Assembly (NCBI RefSeq): GCF_017873175.1
Contig: NZ_JAGGJW010000012.1
Location: forward strand, 1 to 64,000
DNA length: 64,000 bases
Direction of reading: 5' to 3'
Source of the DNA: Neorhizobium petrolearium
Lineage (GTDB): Bacteria > Pseudomonadota > Alphaproteobacteria > Rhizobiales > Rhizobiaceae
Both the position numbers and the translations under genes were made by a program. The notes beneath the pieces were generated by a model that was not told the DNA's origin, did no database searches, and was given only the letters and a program-made list of their open reading frames with translations. This document shows, piece by piece, positions 32,354 to 41,153 of this stretch (position 1 is its first letter; every line of letters starts with the position of its first letter).

Positions 32354-32449
32354 ATGCGGACGATCGATATCGAGAACGCAGTTCATCGGACATGGCAGCG
32401 AAGCGAGGGGGAGCTTCTGAAGAGCCGGTCGGAGTTCTGCCATGTCTGA
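32354..32449 (+). CDS. small 31-residue ORF with strong ribosome site
   Basis: ATG to TGA encodes 31 residues, mostly polar and helical. AAAGGAGAACGCC immediately precedes the ATG, a near-perfect Shine-Dalgarno. It overlaps the next gene by 8 bases. I do not recognise a family. It may be a leader peptide or a true small protein coupled to the following gene. Confidence 0.5.
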   Translation: MRTIDIENAVHRTWQRSEGELLKSRSEFCHV

Positions 32450-32828
32450 CCAGGGTCCTGATCGCATCCCCCCGGCCGAAGTGGCAGAAAATGCGGAGAA
32501 GGGGCTGAAATTGCGCGCGCAATATCGGCGCGGCGGCACGATGGCGGGTATCGCCCGGGCCCGCGATCTGAAGAACCGCAAGCCGCTTTCCGAGAAGACC
32601 ATCAGGAAGATGGTAAGCTACTTCCACCGTCACAAGGCGGACAAGCGCGCCGAGAACTTCGGTGACGATGAGAATCCATCAACCGGTTATATCGCCTGGT
32701 TGCTTTGGGGAGGCGATGCCGGTCAGAAATGGGCGGAAGAGCACAAAAGGGCGATCGAAACGGCCAGAAACGAGGGCAGGATGCGGCGTTTCAAACAGTC
32801 GGAGCACGGGCGTTCGCCAGATTCCTGA
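32442..32828 (+). CDS. phage-associated conserved domain protein
   Basis: A 128-residue protein. The pattern of basic N-terminal helix, RGGTMAGIARARDLKN (30-45), KTIRKMVSYFHRHKADK (52-68) and TGYIAWLLWGGDAGQKWA (81-98) is one I have seen as a module within phage head/structural or DNA-associated proteins. Here it is free-standing. Its role is unknown. It follows the 31-residue ORF and overlaps sqdC on the opposite strand by 38 bases. Confidence 0.6.
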   Translation: MSDQGPDRIPPAEVAENAEKGLKLRAQYRRGGTMAGIARARDLKNRKPLSEKTIRKMVSYFHRHKADKRAENFGDDENPSTGYIAWLLWGGDAGQKWAEEHKRAIETARNEGRMRRFKQSEHGRSPDS

Positions 32829-33678
32829 CAGTCCGGTTTAAGAGCATCATGCCGCCCGGCTGCCAGCCCAGTGCCCTGATCTTATCCGTCGACATGGGAT
32901 TGATCGAATGACGGTCGGCAGGTCGCGGCAGTTCATGCGGACGGTCTGGCAGATTGCCCAGGATCTCCCTTGTATCGGTCAGGATGTCGGAAATGTTGAA
33001 AACCTGCCCGTCGATCTTCCCTATCTCGGTATCGAGCATCAGGCGAACGGCAGCAGCCACGTCGCGGCCGTGGACCTCGGTGCCTGCCCGTGACGGCACG
33101 GGTCGGCCGGCGAGGTAATCCTCGAAAAGCGCGTCCCACTTGCTTGGCTGAAAGTCGCCGTAGACGCCCGTCAACCGCAGGCTCGCCGTGACGAAACCCG
33201 GACCGGAGAGAGCTGCGAGTGCCCGCTCGCCGTCGAGCTTGATCTCTCCGTAAAGGCTGTCCGGCCTGAGGACGAGGTCTTCGGTCAGCGGCGTACCAGC
33301 CGGCAGTCCGTCGTAGACCGCACGGCTGGAGAGAAAGATCGCGCGCCGCGTGCCCGCTCGTTTGGCCGTCTCGAAGAGCTTGACCGTCCCGTCGAGATTC
33401 AGCCGTCGGAAGCGGGCCGGATCGTTGCCTTCGCCGCCGCGGTATTTTCCGGGGAGGTGATCGAAGGCGGCATGCACGAAGAAATAGGCATCGTCGAAAG
33501 CCTCCATCCGGTCGATATCCGGATCGAGCGAGAGGGATGTGAAACCAACAGGTCGGGAGAAGAAGCCGGGTGCCGGCGGCATCCGTCCGCCGACGATGAC
33601 CCGGTACCCGGCTTCCAGCAGGCCCTCGACGATGTAACGCCCCACAAGGCCGGTACCGCCTGAAACCAGGACTTTCAT
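32791..33678 (-). CDS. sqdC: SqdC-like NAD-dependent epimerase/reductase
   Basis: A 295-residue short-chain dehydrogenase/reductase-fold protein with GGTGLVGRYI (7-16), SSRAVYD (about 119-125) and the catalytic YGEIK (about 143-147). It lies in the same order as the sqdB-sqdD-sqdC operon of Sinorhizobium and Rhodobacter, where SqdC is needed for full sulfoquinovosyl diacylglycerol synthesis but its exact step is not settled. It overlaps sqdD by 4 bases (ATGA). The 3' end overlaps the convergent phage-like gene. Confidence 0.82.
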   Translation of the reverse strand: MKVLVSGGTGLVGRYIVEGLLEAGYRVIVGGRMPPAPGFFSRPVGFTSLSLDPDIDRMEAFDDAYFFVHAAFDHLPGKYRGGEGNDPARFRRLNLDGTVKLFETAKRAGTRRAIFLSSRAVYDGLPAGTPLTEDLVLRPDSLYGEIKLDGERALAALSGPGFVTASLRLTGVYGDFQPSKWDALFEDYLAGRPVPSRAGTEVHGRDVAAAVRLMLDTEIGKIDGQVFNISDILTDTREILGNLPDRPHELPRPADRHSINPMSTDKIRALGWQPGGMMLLNRTVRNLANARAPTV

Positions 33679-34541
33679 GAAGGCTCCCCCGGGTTGGGAA
33701 GTGCAGCTAGATCCGGGACATCCCGACCTTCATGAAAGGCATCCCAAAGGTCGATCAGCGGGCGCAGGCGATCCGCCTTCGGATGATCCCTTTCCCAGGG
33801 TTTCTCATACTGGTAGTGCAGCACCGAAATGCGCTCCCAATCCCAGAGCGCCGGCATATTGAACCATACATATTGCAGCATGTTCATGAACACCGGCAGG
33901 CCATGCCAGTCCGGGAAGAAGCTTTCGAGAAAGGTCTGGTCGGTGCGCCGCCAGAAGGCATCCGGCCGGTCGAGCGAGGCCAGCATCCGCTCGAAGGTCT
34001 CTGTCGAAGGCTTGGCAACGAAGACACCTGAGTTCAGCCGGTGGAAATCGGCGAGGCTTTCATAGACATTCGGCGCGGCGGAGAATTCCGGATAGTCGAA
34101 CAGCTTGTCGATGTTCTTCAGTACCAGCGCATCGGCATCGATGAAGACGGCCCTGTCGTATTCGGTGAGCTGCCAGAGGCGGAGCTTGCAGAAATTGTCG
34201 AGCGGCGTGTGGAAGTCCGGCTTGCGGCCCTTGGTGAAGGGGGCCGCGCCATGCAGGTTTTGTCTGGCATGCCGTTCGTTGAAGGCGTCGGAGAGCGGCA
34301 AGTGGTCAACCTCGACCAGCCGACAGCCGAGAGAGATGAGGGCCCCCAGATCGTCTTTCGGCGCGCCGCCCGTGTGCAGCACGACGATCTCCGCCGCGGT
34401 GTCTGTCTGCCGGATCGAACGGGCAAGCGCCAAGGCGCCCATCGCATAGTCGGCATTGGTCACCAACGTAACGAATGCGTGCTTCGAACGGGCGGGGGAG
34501 GCGGGACGGAGACCGTCCCGCGCGGACATTCCGGCAACCAT
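33675..34541 (-). CDS. sqdD: family 8 glycosyltransferase SqdD
   Basis: A 288-residue GT8 glycosyltransferase. The DxD-type metal motif appears in VFIDADALVLKNIDKLF (about 130-146), with SLADFHRLNSGVFV (about 162-175) and the C-terminal HYQYEKPW, as in glycogenin-type enzymes. In the sulfolipid pathway it is thought to help transfer sulfoquinovose to diacylglycerol. It starts inside the sqdB stop (TGATG, one base shared) and overlaps sqdC by 4 bases, so the three genes are tightly coupled. Confidence 0.88.
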   Translation of the reverse strand: MVAGMSARDGLRPASPARSKHAFVTLVTNADYAMGALALARSIRQTDTAAEIVVLHTGGAPKDDLGALISLGCRLVEVDHLPLSDAFNERHARQNLHGAAPFTKGRKPDFHTPLDNFCKLRLWQLTEYDRAVFIDADALVLKNIDKLFDYPEFSAAPNVYESLADFHRLNSGVFVAKPSTETFERMLASLDRPDAFWRRTDQTFLESFFPDWHGLPVFMNMLQYVWFNMPALWDWERISVLHYQYEKPWERDHPKADRLRPLIDLWDAFHEGRDVPDLAALPNPGEPS

Positions 34542-35761
34542 CAGGATACCGATTTCAGCCGCTTGCCTTCCGGGTCGTGCTCCACCTTGGCTGCGATGTC
34601 CCTGGTCCAGGCAGAAACGGCGGGAACGCGTGATCTGTCAACGCGATAGGCGTATTTCTTCGCAACATCGACGATCTCGCCGAGCAGACCTTCTCCGAGC
34701 GTGGTGGGGGCAAGACCAAGGCCGAGGAACTTCTCGTTCTTGACGATCAGTTCGTTTTCCGGCGCCTCTTTTCGCGGGTTCGGCAGCCAGGCGATCTTCG
34801 CGCCGGTCATCTTCGCGACCAATTCGGCAAGATCGCGCACCCGGTGAGTCTCGGTCATCTGGTTGAAGATCTCGACGCGGCTGCCGCGCTCAGGCGGATT
34901 GTTCAGTGCGATCTCGATGCAGCGCACCGAATCCTGGATATGGATGAAGGCGCGCGTCTGGCCACCGGTGCCGTGCACGGTCAGCGGATAACCGATCGCC
35001 GCCTGGATGAGAAAACGATTCAAGACCGTCCCGTAATCCCCGTCATAATCGAATCTATTGATCAATTGCGTGTGCCGCCGCGTCTGCTCCGTATGGGTGC
35101 CCCAGACGATGCCCTGGTGCAGGTCGGTGATCCGCAAGCCGTCGTTCTTCGCGTAGAACTGGAAGAGAAGCTGATCCAGGCACTTCGTCATGTGGTAGAT
35201 CGAACCGGGATTGGCGGGATAGAGGATGTCCTGGGAAACGGTGCGGCCATCGGGGGTCTCGATGCCGACCGGCAGATAGCCTTCCGGAATTGCCGCGCCG
35301 ACCGTCGAATAGCCGTAGACGCCCATCGTGCCGAGATGCACGAGGTGTGCGTCGAGTTCGAGTTCGACCAGCGCATTCAAAAGGTTATGGGTGGCGTTGA
35401 CGTTGTTGTTGACCGTGTAGTTCTTGTGCCGGTCGCTCTTCATGGAATAGGGCGCGGCGCGCTGTTCGGCGAAATGGATGATGGCGTCCGGTCGATGCTT
35501 TGCAAGCCAGCCCTTCAGAAGCTCGTAATCCTTGGCGAGGTCGATCAGGTGGAAATGGATGCGGCGGCCGGTCTCCGCGTGCCAGATGCGGGTGCGCTCC
35601 TGGATGCTGTCCATCGGGGTGAGGGACTGGACGCCGAGCTCTGTGTCGATCCAGCGGCGGGAGAGGTTGTCGAGGATGTGAATTTCGTGGCCCGCATCGG
35701 ACAGGTGAAGCGATGTCGGCCAGCCGACGAAACCGTCTCCGCCGAGGACTGCAATCTTCAT
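34541..35761 (-). CDS. sqdB: UDP-sulfoquinovose synthase
   Basis: A 406-residue SDR-fold enzyme that makes UDP-sulfoquinovose from UDP-glucose and sulfite, the first committed step of plant-type sulfolipid synthesis. The N-terminal nucleotide motif is GGDGFVG (7-13). The catalytic pocket residues are Thr145 (LGTMGVYG) and Tyr189/Lys193 (SIYHMTK). The length matches SqdB proteins, and the DNLSRRWID segment is typical. It is first of the sqdB-sqdD-sqdC operon; GGAGAG precedes the ATG. Confidence 0.93.
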   Translation of the reverse strand: MKIAVLGGDGFVGWPTSLHLSDAGHEIHILDNLSRRWIDTELGVQSLTPMDSIQERTRIWHAETGRRIHFHLIDLAKDYELLKGWLAKHRPDAIIHFAEQRAAPYSMKSDRHKNYTVNNNVNATHNLLNALVELELDAHLVHLGTMGVYGYSTVGAAIPEGYLPVGIETPDGRTVSQDILYPANPGSIYHMTKCLDQLLFQFYAKNDGLRITDLHQGIVWGTHTEQTRRHTQLINRFDYDGDYGTVLNRFLIQAAIGYPLTVHGTGGQTRAFIHIQDSVRCIEIALNNPPERGSRVEIFNQMTETHRVRDLAELVAKMTGAKIAWLPNPRKEAPENELIVKNEKFLGLGLAPTTLGEGLLGEIVDVAKKYAYRVDRSRVPAVSAWTRDIAAKVEHDPEGKRLKSVS

Positions 35762-35883
35762 GACGTACTCTCCGCTGGTTTTCGATGAATTTCCTGATAG
35801 GGAGGAACTGTGACAGCTCTTGAAAGCTGGTTCAGTGTTCCATGATTATCCAGTGGGCGATGAGGTTTTTCCAAGGCAAGCTT

Positions 35884-36333
35884 ATGCAGGCACACAATTT
35901 TTTGTTATCGGGCGAATTGGTGGAGGGAGGCCATCGGCTTGCCCAGCGCGTCTATTATGAAGACACGGATTTCTCGGGCCTCGTCTATCACGCGCGCTAC
36001 CTGCACTTCCTCGAACGCGGCCGCACGGACTATCTGCGCTGCCTCGGTTGTGAGCAGAGCGCGCTTCTTTTGGCCGACGAGGAGGGGCTCGTCTTCGTCG
36101 TCCATCGGATGGAGATCGATTTCAAGCAGCCGGCCCGCATGGACGATATCCTCGTCATCCAGACGGTGACGGAAAAGGCGGGCGGCGCGAAAATGGTGCT
36201 CAATCAGGAAATCCGCCGCGGCGAAACGCTATTGATCGCGGCAAAGGTGGTGATTGCCGTCATCAACAAACACGGCCGCCCGCGCCGCCTTCCGGAGAGT
36301 GTGGCGGAAAAGTTTCTGGGGCACCCGGTTTAG
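35884..36333 (+). CDS. ybgC: Tol-Pal-associated acyl-CoA thioesterase YbgC
   Basis: A 149-residue hotdog-fold thioesterase. The catalytic region YYEDTDFSGLVYHARYLHFLERGRTDYLR (about 19-47) is textbook YbgC. The enzyme hydrolyses acyl-CoA esters and is nearly always the gene before tolQ. I set the start at 35884, giving an N-terminus like other rhizobial YbgC; upstream ATGs (35842, 35860) add non-conserved residues. A 254-base gap with a hairpin separates it from tolQ. Confidence 0.9.
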   Translation: MQAHNFLLSGELVEGGHRLAQRVYYEDTDFSGLVYHARYLHFLERGRTDYLRCLGCEQSALLLADEEGLVFVVHRMEIDFKQPARMDDILVIQTVTEKAGGAKMVLNQEIRRGETLLIAAKVVIAVINKHGRPRRLPESVAEKFLGHPV

Positions 36334-36540
36334 CTAAATGAAGTAAACCGGCATCCTCGGCTGTAACACATCCTTAACGATAATGATGTCTTACTGGCCG
36401 GTGAGGAATTTGTGCAACGCACGCCTTCCTTTGACCAAAATTGAAAGCGAGAAGCCAAGCTGGAAACTCAGGGCATCTTGGGGTTACGGCGGGCGCATTC
36501 AGCGATCAAGGACATTCTCGCGAGAGCGCGCTTTTGAACC

Positions 36541-36564
36541 CGCCCGGTCCTTAAAAACCGGGCG
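36541..36564 (+). other. hairpin upstream of tolQ (attenuator-like)
   Basis: 8 bp perfect stem CGCCCGGT / ACCGGGCG with an 8-base loop, followed by TTTGG, ending 23 bases before the tolQ start. The U-run is short, so it is a weak terminator at most. Confidence 0.5.
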
Positions 36565-36587
36565 TTTGGATTCGGGGATAGTAGTAG

Positions 36588-37307
36588 ATGGAACAGGTAG
36601 GTTTGGCGGCGGCGGCAAGCGAAGTAAGCCTCTGGTCGCTGTTCATGCAGGCCGGTCTTGTCGTCAAGCTGGTCATGATCGGTCTCATCGGCGCGTCGGT
36701 CTGGACCTGGGCGATCGTGATCGACAAATACGTGAGCTTCAACAAGGCGAAACGCCAGTTCGACCAGTTCGAACAGGTCTTCTGGTCCGGCCAGTCGCTG
36801 GAAGAGCTCTACCGCACGCTTTCGGAACGCCAGAACAACGGGCTTTCCGCCATCTTCGTCGCTGCCATGCGCGAGTGGAAGAAGAGCTTCGAGCGCGGCG
36901 CACGCGCGCCGATCGGATTGCAGATGCGCATCGACCGGGCGATGGACGTCACCATGGCACGTGAGAGCGAGGCTTATGAAGCCCGTCTCGGATCGCTCGC
37001 GACGATCGGTTCGGCGGGGCCTTTCATCGGCCTCTTCGGCACGGTTGTCGGTATCATGACCTCGTTCCAGGCGATCGCCGGTTCGAAATCCACCAACCTC
37101 GCCGTCGTCGCACCGGGTATCGCCGAAGCGCTGCTTGCCACCGCGATCGGCCTCGTGGCGGCCATACCGGCAGTCATCGCCTACAACAAGTTCACCGCAG
37201 ATGCCGGCAAGCTTTCGGCCCGCATGGAAGGTTTCGCGGACGAGTTTTCCGCCATTCTGTCGCGCCAGATCGATGAGAAGCTCCAGCCGCGCCAGGCGGC
37301 GCAGTAA
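36588..37307 (+). CDS. tolQ: Tol-Pal system protein TolQ
   Basis: A 239-residue ExbB/MotA-like inner-membrane protein with three hydrophobic segments (about 18-38, 145-165, 175-200). It contains the signature GLFGTVVGIMTSFQAI and APGIAEALLATAIGLVAAIPAVIAYN. It forms the pentameric proton channel around TolR that energises the Tol-Pal system for outer-membrane constriction. It leads the tolQRAB operon; start MEQVGL. Confidence 0.95.
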   Translation: MEQVGLAAAASEVSLWSLFMQAGLVVKLVMIGLIGASVWTWAIVIDKYVSFNKAKRQFDQFEQVFWSGQSLEELYRTLSERQNNGLSAIFVAAMREWKKSFERGARAPIGLQMRIDRAMDVTMARESEAYEARLGSLATIGSAGPFIGLFGTVVGIMTSFQAIAGSKSTNLAVVAPGIAEALLATAIGLVAAIPAVIAYNKFTADAGKLSARMEGFADEFSAILSRQIDEKLQPRQAAQ

Positions 37308-37332
37308 AGCGATCCGCAAGGAGTAACGTATC

Positions 37333-37785
37333 ATGGGTATGTCGGCTGGAGGAGCAAAGGCATCGGGTGGTGGCCGTCGCAGGCGCGGCGGTCGGCGCGG
37401 CGCCATCAGCGAGATCAACGTCACGCCGCTCGTCGACGTGATGCTCGTGCTGCTCATCATCTTCATGGTGGCGGCGCCGATGATGACTGTCGGCGTGCCG
37501 ATCGACCTGCCGGAAACACAGGCGAGCGCGATGAATGCCGATACGCAGCCGATCACCGTCTCGGTCAATCCGCAGGGCGAGATCTACCTGCAGGAAACGC
37601 CGATCGGCATCGACGAGATCGTACCGAAGCTGCAGGCGATCGCCACGACCGGCTACAACGAACGCATCTATGTGCGCGGCGACACGACCGCGGCCTACGG
37701 CGTCGTCATGAAGGTCATGGCCCGTATTTCCTCGGCCGGTTACAAGAATATCGGCCTCGTCACGCTTCAGGAACAGGAGAAGTGA
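37333..37785 (+). CDS. tolR: Tol-Pal system protein TolR
   Basis: A 150-residue protein with a basic N-terminus, one membrane helix containing the proton-carrying aspartate (ISEINVTPLVDVMLVLLIIFMVAAP, about 29-53) and a periplasmic domain ending with YKNIGLVTLQ. It works with TolQ as the motor stator. It is 25 bases after tolQ and 10 before tolA. The N-terminal run GGRRRRGGRRG is longer than in E. coli but usual for rhizobia. Confidence 0.95.
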   Translation: MGMSAGGAKASGGGRRRRGGRRGAISEINVTPLVDVMLVLLIIFMVAAPMMTVGVPIDLPETQASAMNADTQPITVSVNPQGEIYLQETPIGIDEIVPKLQAIATTGYNERIYVRGDTTAAYGVVMKVMARISSAGYKNIGLVTLQEQEK

Positions 37786-37795
37786 TCGCGGCGCC

Positions 37796-38959
37796 ATGAG
37801 AGGTAGTCTCGGCACATCGCTGGTTCTCCACACACTGGTGCTCGGTTATGCGCTGGTGTCCATCAGCGCGCCGGCCTCCTTCGAGGTGGCCGACGTGGAA
37901 GCTTTGCCTGTCGATATCATTCCGGTCGAGTCAATCACCCAGATCCAGCAGGGTGACAAGAAGGCGCCCGTTGCCGAGAAGGCCGCGCCGAAGCCGACGA
38001 CCAAGCCGAACATCGTAGAGAATGCCGAAAATGCCGGCGACAACGATATCGATCTGAAGACGCCGCCGACGCCCGCCAAGAAGCCGGTGCCGACGGAGGC
38101 GGCGGCTGCGCCGAAGCCGGCCGAGAAGCCGGTGCCGACCCCGACCCCCGAACAGAACGAGGTCAAGGACATCGTGCCGGAGGAGACGACACCAAAGCCG
38201 GCCGAGGTTGCCGCCCTGCCGGAGCCGAAGCCCGACGTAACGCCGCCGCAGCCCAAACCCGAACCGGCGCCTCAGCCCCAGCCGACACCAGCACCCGCCG
38301 AAACCCAGGCGGAAGAGATCCCGCTGCCGGACGCCGTGCCGATCCCCGTCGCCAAGCCGAGGCCGGAACCGCCGAAGGAAGAGGCCAAACCGGTCGAGAA
38401 GCCTGCCGAAAAGCCGGCCGAGAAAAAGCCCGAGACGCCGAAGCCGGCGGAGACCGCCAAGGCTGCCGAGAAGCCGACCGACAAGAAGGAAGGCAAGAAG
38501 CAGGAGACCGCCAAGTCTTCTTCCTCGAAGGAGAGCGACTTCAACGCAGACGAGATTGCCATCCTGCTCAACAAGCAGGATGCTTCCGGCGGCGGCGCCA
38601 AGCGCTCGTCCGCGCCGGCGGCCTTGGGTGGCAAGAAGGATACCGGCGGCTCCAAGCTCAGTCAGAGCGAAATGGATGCATTGCGCGGCCAGATCGAGAA
38701 CAACTGGTCCGTCATCGCCGGCATCGAAGGGGCGGAGGGCGTGATCATCACCGTCACCATGAAACTGGACGAAACCGGCGCGATTGTCGGGCGGCCGGAA
38801 GTGACGGCCAAGGGCGGCTCCGATGGCGCCCGCCGCACGCTCGAAGGCAGCGCGCTTCGTGCGGTCATGCGCTCGTCGCCGTTCAGGAACCTGCCCGCCG
38901 ACAAATACGACGCCTGGAGCGAAGTCGTCGTTAACTTCGACCCGAGCGAATTGCTTTGA
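37796..38959 (+). CDS. tolA: Tol-Pal system protein TolA
   Basis: A 387-residue periplasm-spanning protein. An N-terminal membrane anchor (about 5-27) is followed by a long low-complexity region (about 55-240) rich in Pro, Lys, Glu and Ala with many PAEKP-like repeats, in place of the alpha-helical stalk of E. coli. A C-terminal domain of about 100 residues (LSQSEMDALRGQIENNWSVIAG to FDPSELL) contacts TolB/Pal. Its stop is 14 bases before the tolB start. The repetitive region is expected to vary in length between strains. Confidence 0.92.
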   Translation: MRGSLGTSLVLHTLVLGYALVSISAPASFEVADVEALPVDIIPVESITQIQQGDKKAPVAEKAAPKPTTKPNIVENAENAGDNDIDLKTPPTPAKKPVPTEAAAAPKPAEKPVPTPTPEQNEVKDIVPEETTPKPAEVAALPEPKPDVTPPQPKPEPAPQPQPTPAPAETQAEEIPLPDAVPIPVAKPRPEPPKEEAKPVEKPAEKPAEKKPETPKPAETAKAAEKPTDKKEGKKQETAKSSSSKESDFNADEIAILLNKQDASGGGAKRSSAPAALGGKKDTGGSKLSQSEMDALRGQIENNWSVIAGIEGAEGVIITVTMKLDETGAIVGRPEVTAKGGSDGARRTLEGSALRAVMRSSPFRNLPADKYDAWSEVVVNFDPSELL

Positions 38960-38973
38960 AAGGCTCTGATATC

Positions 38974-40281
38974 ATGATGAAACGTTCTTTCATCCGCCTC
39001 GTGATCGCGCTTGCCGGCATGGCCGTGATGTTTGCCGCGCCGGCCGAGGCGCGCGTGGAAATCAACATCAACAAGGGCAATGTCGAACCGCTGCCGATCG
39101 CGATTACGGATTTCCTGTCGAACAACGAACTGGGGCCGCAGATTTCCCAGGTCGTCGCCGCCGACCTGAAGCGTTCTGGCCTTTTTGCGCCGATCGACAG
39201 ACAAGCCTTCATCGAGAAGATTGCCGACCCGAACCGTGCGCCTCGCTTCGAGGACTGGAAGGTCATCAATGCCCAGGCGCTGGTGACGGGCCGTGTGACC
39301 CGCGAAGGCGACGGGAGGCTTCGCGCCGAGTTTCGTCTCTGGGACACCTTCGCCGGCCAGCAGATGACCGGACAGCAGTTCTACACCCAGCCGGAGAACT
39401 GGCGCCGGGTCGCCCACATCATTGCCGACGCGATCTACAAGCAGATCACGGGCGAGGAGGGCTATTTCGACACCCGTGTCGTCTTCGTCTCGGAGAGCGG
39501 CCCGAAGACGGCCCGCCAGCGCCAGCTTGCGATCATGGACCAGGACGGGTTCAACGTCCGCACACTCACCGATGCCAGGAACATCGTGCTGACGCCGCGC
39601 TTCTCGCCGAGCCGCCAGGAAGTCACCTACATGTCCTTCGAAGGCAACCAGCCTCGCGTCTACCTGCTCCAACTCGAGACGGGACAGCGCGAGGTGGTCG
39701 GCAACTTCCCCGGCATGACATTCTCGCCGCGCTTCTCGCCGGATGGCCAGAAGGTCATCATGAGCCTGCAGCAGGAAGGCAATTCCAACATCTATACGAT
39801 GGATCTTCGCTCGCGCACCACGACGCGGCTGACCTCGACCCAGGCGATCGACACGTCGCCGTCCTATTCGCCGGACGGCACGCGCATAGCGTTTGAAAGC
39901 GACCGCGGCGGAAGGCCGCAGATCTATGTGATGAATGCCGACGGTTCGGGCCAGACCCGCATTTCGTTCGGCGACGGCTCTTATTCCACGCCGGTCTGGT
40001 CGCCCCGCGGAGACCTGATCGCCTTTACCAAGCAGTCGGGCGGCAAGTTCTCGATCGGCGTGATGAAGACGGATGGTTCGGGCGAACGCATCCTGACGAC
40101 CGGCTTCCACAACGAGGGCCCGACCTGGGCGCCGAACGGCCGCGTCCTGATGTTCTTCCGCCAGGCGGCAGGCTCGGGCGGTCCGCAACTCTATTCGATC
40201 GACCTGACCGGCTACAACGAACAGCTCATCAAGACCCCCTCCTATGCGTCCGACCCGGCCTGGTCTCCGCTTCTGGAATAG
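38974..40281 (+). CDS. tolB: Tol-Pal system protein TolB
   Basis: A 435-residue periplasmic beta-propeller protein. The signal peptide ends about AEARVEININ (after residue 24). The N-terminal domain (about 30-160) is followed by the six-bladed propeller, with repeated motifs such as FSPDGQKV, YSPDGTRIAFESDRGGRPQIYVM and WSPRGDLIAF. It links Pal and TolA during cell division. AAAGG precedes the ATG at suitable distance. A terminator follows, so pal has its own promoter. Confidence 0.95.
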   Translation: MMKRSFIRLVIALAGMAVMFAAPAEARVEININKGNVEPLPIAITDFLSNNELGPQISQVVAADLKRSGLFAPIDRQAFIEKIADPNRAPRFEDWKVINAQALVTGRVTREGDGRLRAEFRLWDTFAGQQMTGQQFYTQPENWRRVAHIIADAIYKQITGEEGYFDTRVVFVSESGPKTARQRQLAIMDQDGFNVRTLTDARNIVLTPRFSPSRQEVTYMSFEGNQPRVYLLQLETGQREVVGNFPGMTFSPRFSPDGQKVIMSLQQEGNSNIYTMDLRSRTTTRLTSTQAIDTSPSYSPDGTRIAFESDRGGRPQIYVMNADGSGQTRISFGDGSYSTPVWSPRGDLIAFTKQSGGKFSIGVMKTDGSGERILTTGFHNEGPTWAPNGRVLMFFRQAAGSGGPQLYSIDLTGYNEQLIKTPSYASDPAWSPLLE

Positions 40282-40296
40282 GACCGGTGAACACAA

Positions 40297-40320
40297 AGGA
40301 GGCGGCTTGTCGCCTCTTTT
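40297..40320 (+). terminator. rho-independent terminator after tolB
   Basis: 6 bp GC stem GAGGCG / CGCCTC (40299-40304, 40311-40316) with a 6-base loop and flanking AA/TTTT. Ends the tolQRAB transcript. Confidence 0.8.
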
Positions 40321-40370
40321 GCGCCCGAATCTCCTGAGAAACGACCTAATAGGGGGCGCGGTAACATTCC

Positions 40371-40400
40371 GTTAACCATAAGTGTTTGGTCATGGTTAAC
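40371..40400. promoter_or_regulatory. inverted GTTAACCAT repeat in the pal promoter region
   Basis: GTTAACCAT (40371-40379) and ATGGTTAAC (40392-40400) form an inverted repeat with a 12-base spacer, 66 bases before pal. TTAACCAT occurs in several CtrA half-sites of alphaproteobacteria, and GTAA-N7-TTAAC is present upstream (one mismatch). Regulator identity is speculative. Confidence 0.35.
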
Positions 40401-40465
40401 CGAGCCCGGTTAGAGTCTGGCAACTCTGAAATTTCGGAATTTATTGATCTAAGGAGAGACCGGCC

Positions 40466-40975
40466 ATGAGCCGCATGCAGAATCTCGCTCGCAACCCTGC
40501 CGTCATTGCGCTCACGCTCGCACTCGCGCTCGCGGGCTGCGCCAACAAGAAGAACCTGCCGAACAGCGCCGGTGAACTCGGGCTTGGCGGCGCCGGCGCT
40601 GCGACGCCCGGCTCGCAGCAGGATTTCACCGTCAATGTCGGCGACCGCATCTTCTTCGACACCGACAGTTCCTCGATCCGCGCCGACGCCCAGCAGACGC
40701 TCGACCGTCAGGCCCAGTGGCTGCAGCGCTATCCGAACTATGCAATTACCGTCGAAGGCCATGCCGACGAACGGGGCACGCGCGAATACAACCTCGCCCT
40801 CGGCGCCCGCCGCGCCGCGGCCACCAGGGAATATCTCGCTTCCCGCGGCGTTCCGGCCAACCGCATGAAGACCATTTCGTACGGCAAGGAGCGCCCGGTC
40901 GCCGTCTGCGACGACATTTCCTGCTGGTCGCAGAACCGCCGTGCCGTCACGGTTCTCGGCGGCGCCGGTTCGTAA
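40466..40975 (+). CDS. pal: peptidoglycan-associated lipoprotein Pal
   Basis: A 169-residue outer-membrane lipoprotein with a lipobox LAGC (Cys25) and an OmpA-like peptidoglycan-binding domain (about 60-165; FFDTDSSSIRADAQQTLDRQ, VEGHADERGTREYNLALGARRA). It anchors the outer membrane to the cell wall and cycles with TolB. AAGGAGAG lies upstream of the ATG. It is flanked by terminators on both sides and so forms its own transcription unit within the tol cluster. Confidence 0.96.
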   Translation: MSRMQNLARNPAVIALTLALALAGCANKKNLPNSAGELGLGGAGAATPGSQQDFTVNVGDRIFFDTDSSSIRADAQQTLDRQAQWLQRYPNYAITVEGHADERGTREYNLALGARRAAATREYLASRGVPANRMKTISYGKERPVAVCDDISCWSQNRRAVTVLGGAGS

Positions 40976-40998
40976 TCGAGGCCACAGGTCCCCGGAAT

Positions 40999-41026
40999 AA
41001 AAGGCGGCTATCCAGGCCGCCTTTTT
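40999..41026 (+). terminator. rho-independent terminator after pal
   Basis: AAAAGGCGGC / GCCGCCTTTTT: 9-10 bp stem with a 7-base loop and a T-run. Located just after the pal stop. Confidence 0.9.
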
Positions 41027-41153
41027 GCTTTTTCCATAGTTTGGCCCTGATTTCAGGGATTTTTGAACGTGACCTTGGTTGCTTTTTGGCGTCAGTTGGA
41101 AAAATCTCCTGCTGCGCCAATCCGGTGCACACGAAAGAGCAGGACGGACACTT

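Noticed and set aside
36383..36587. Open frame in the ybgC-tolQ gap
   Set aside because: Runs into the tolQ coding region in another frame and lacks a ribosome site. Hairpin at 36541 better explains the sequence.
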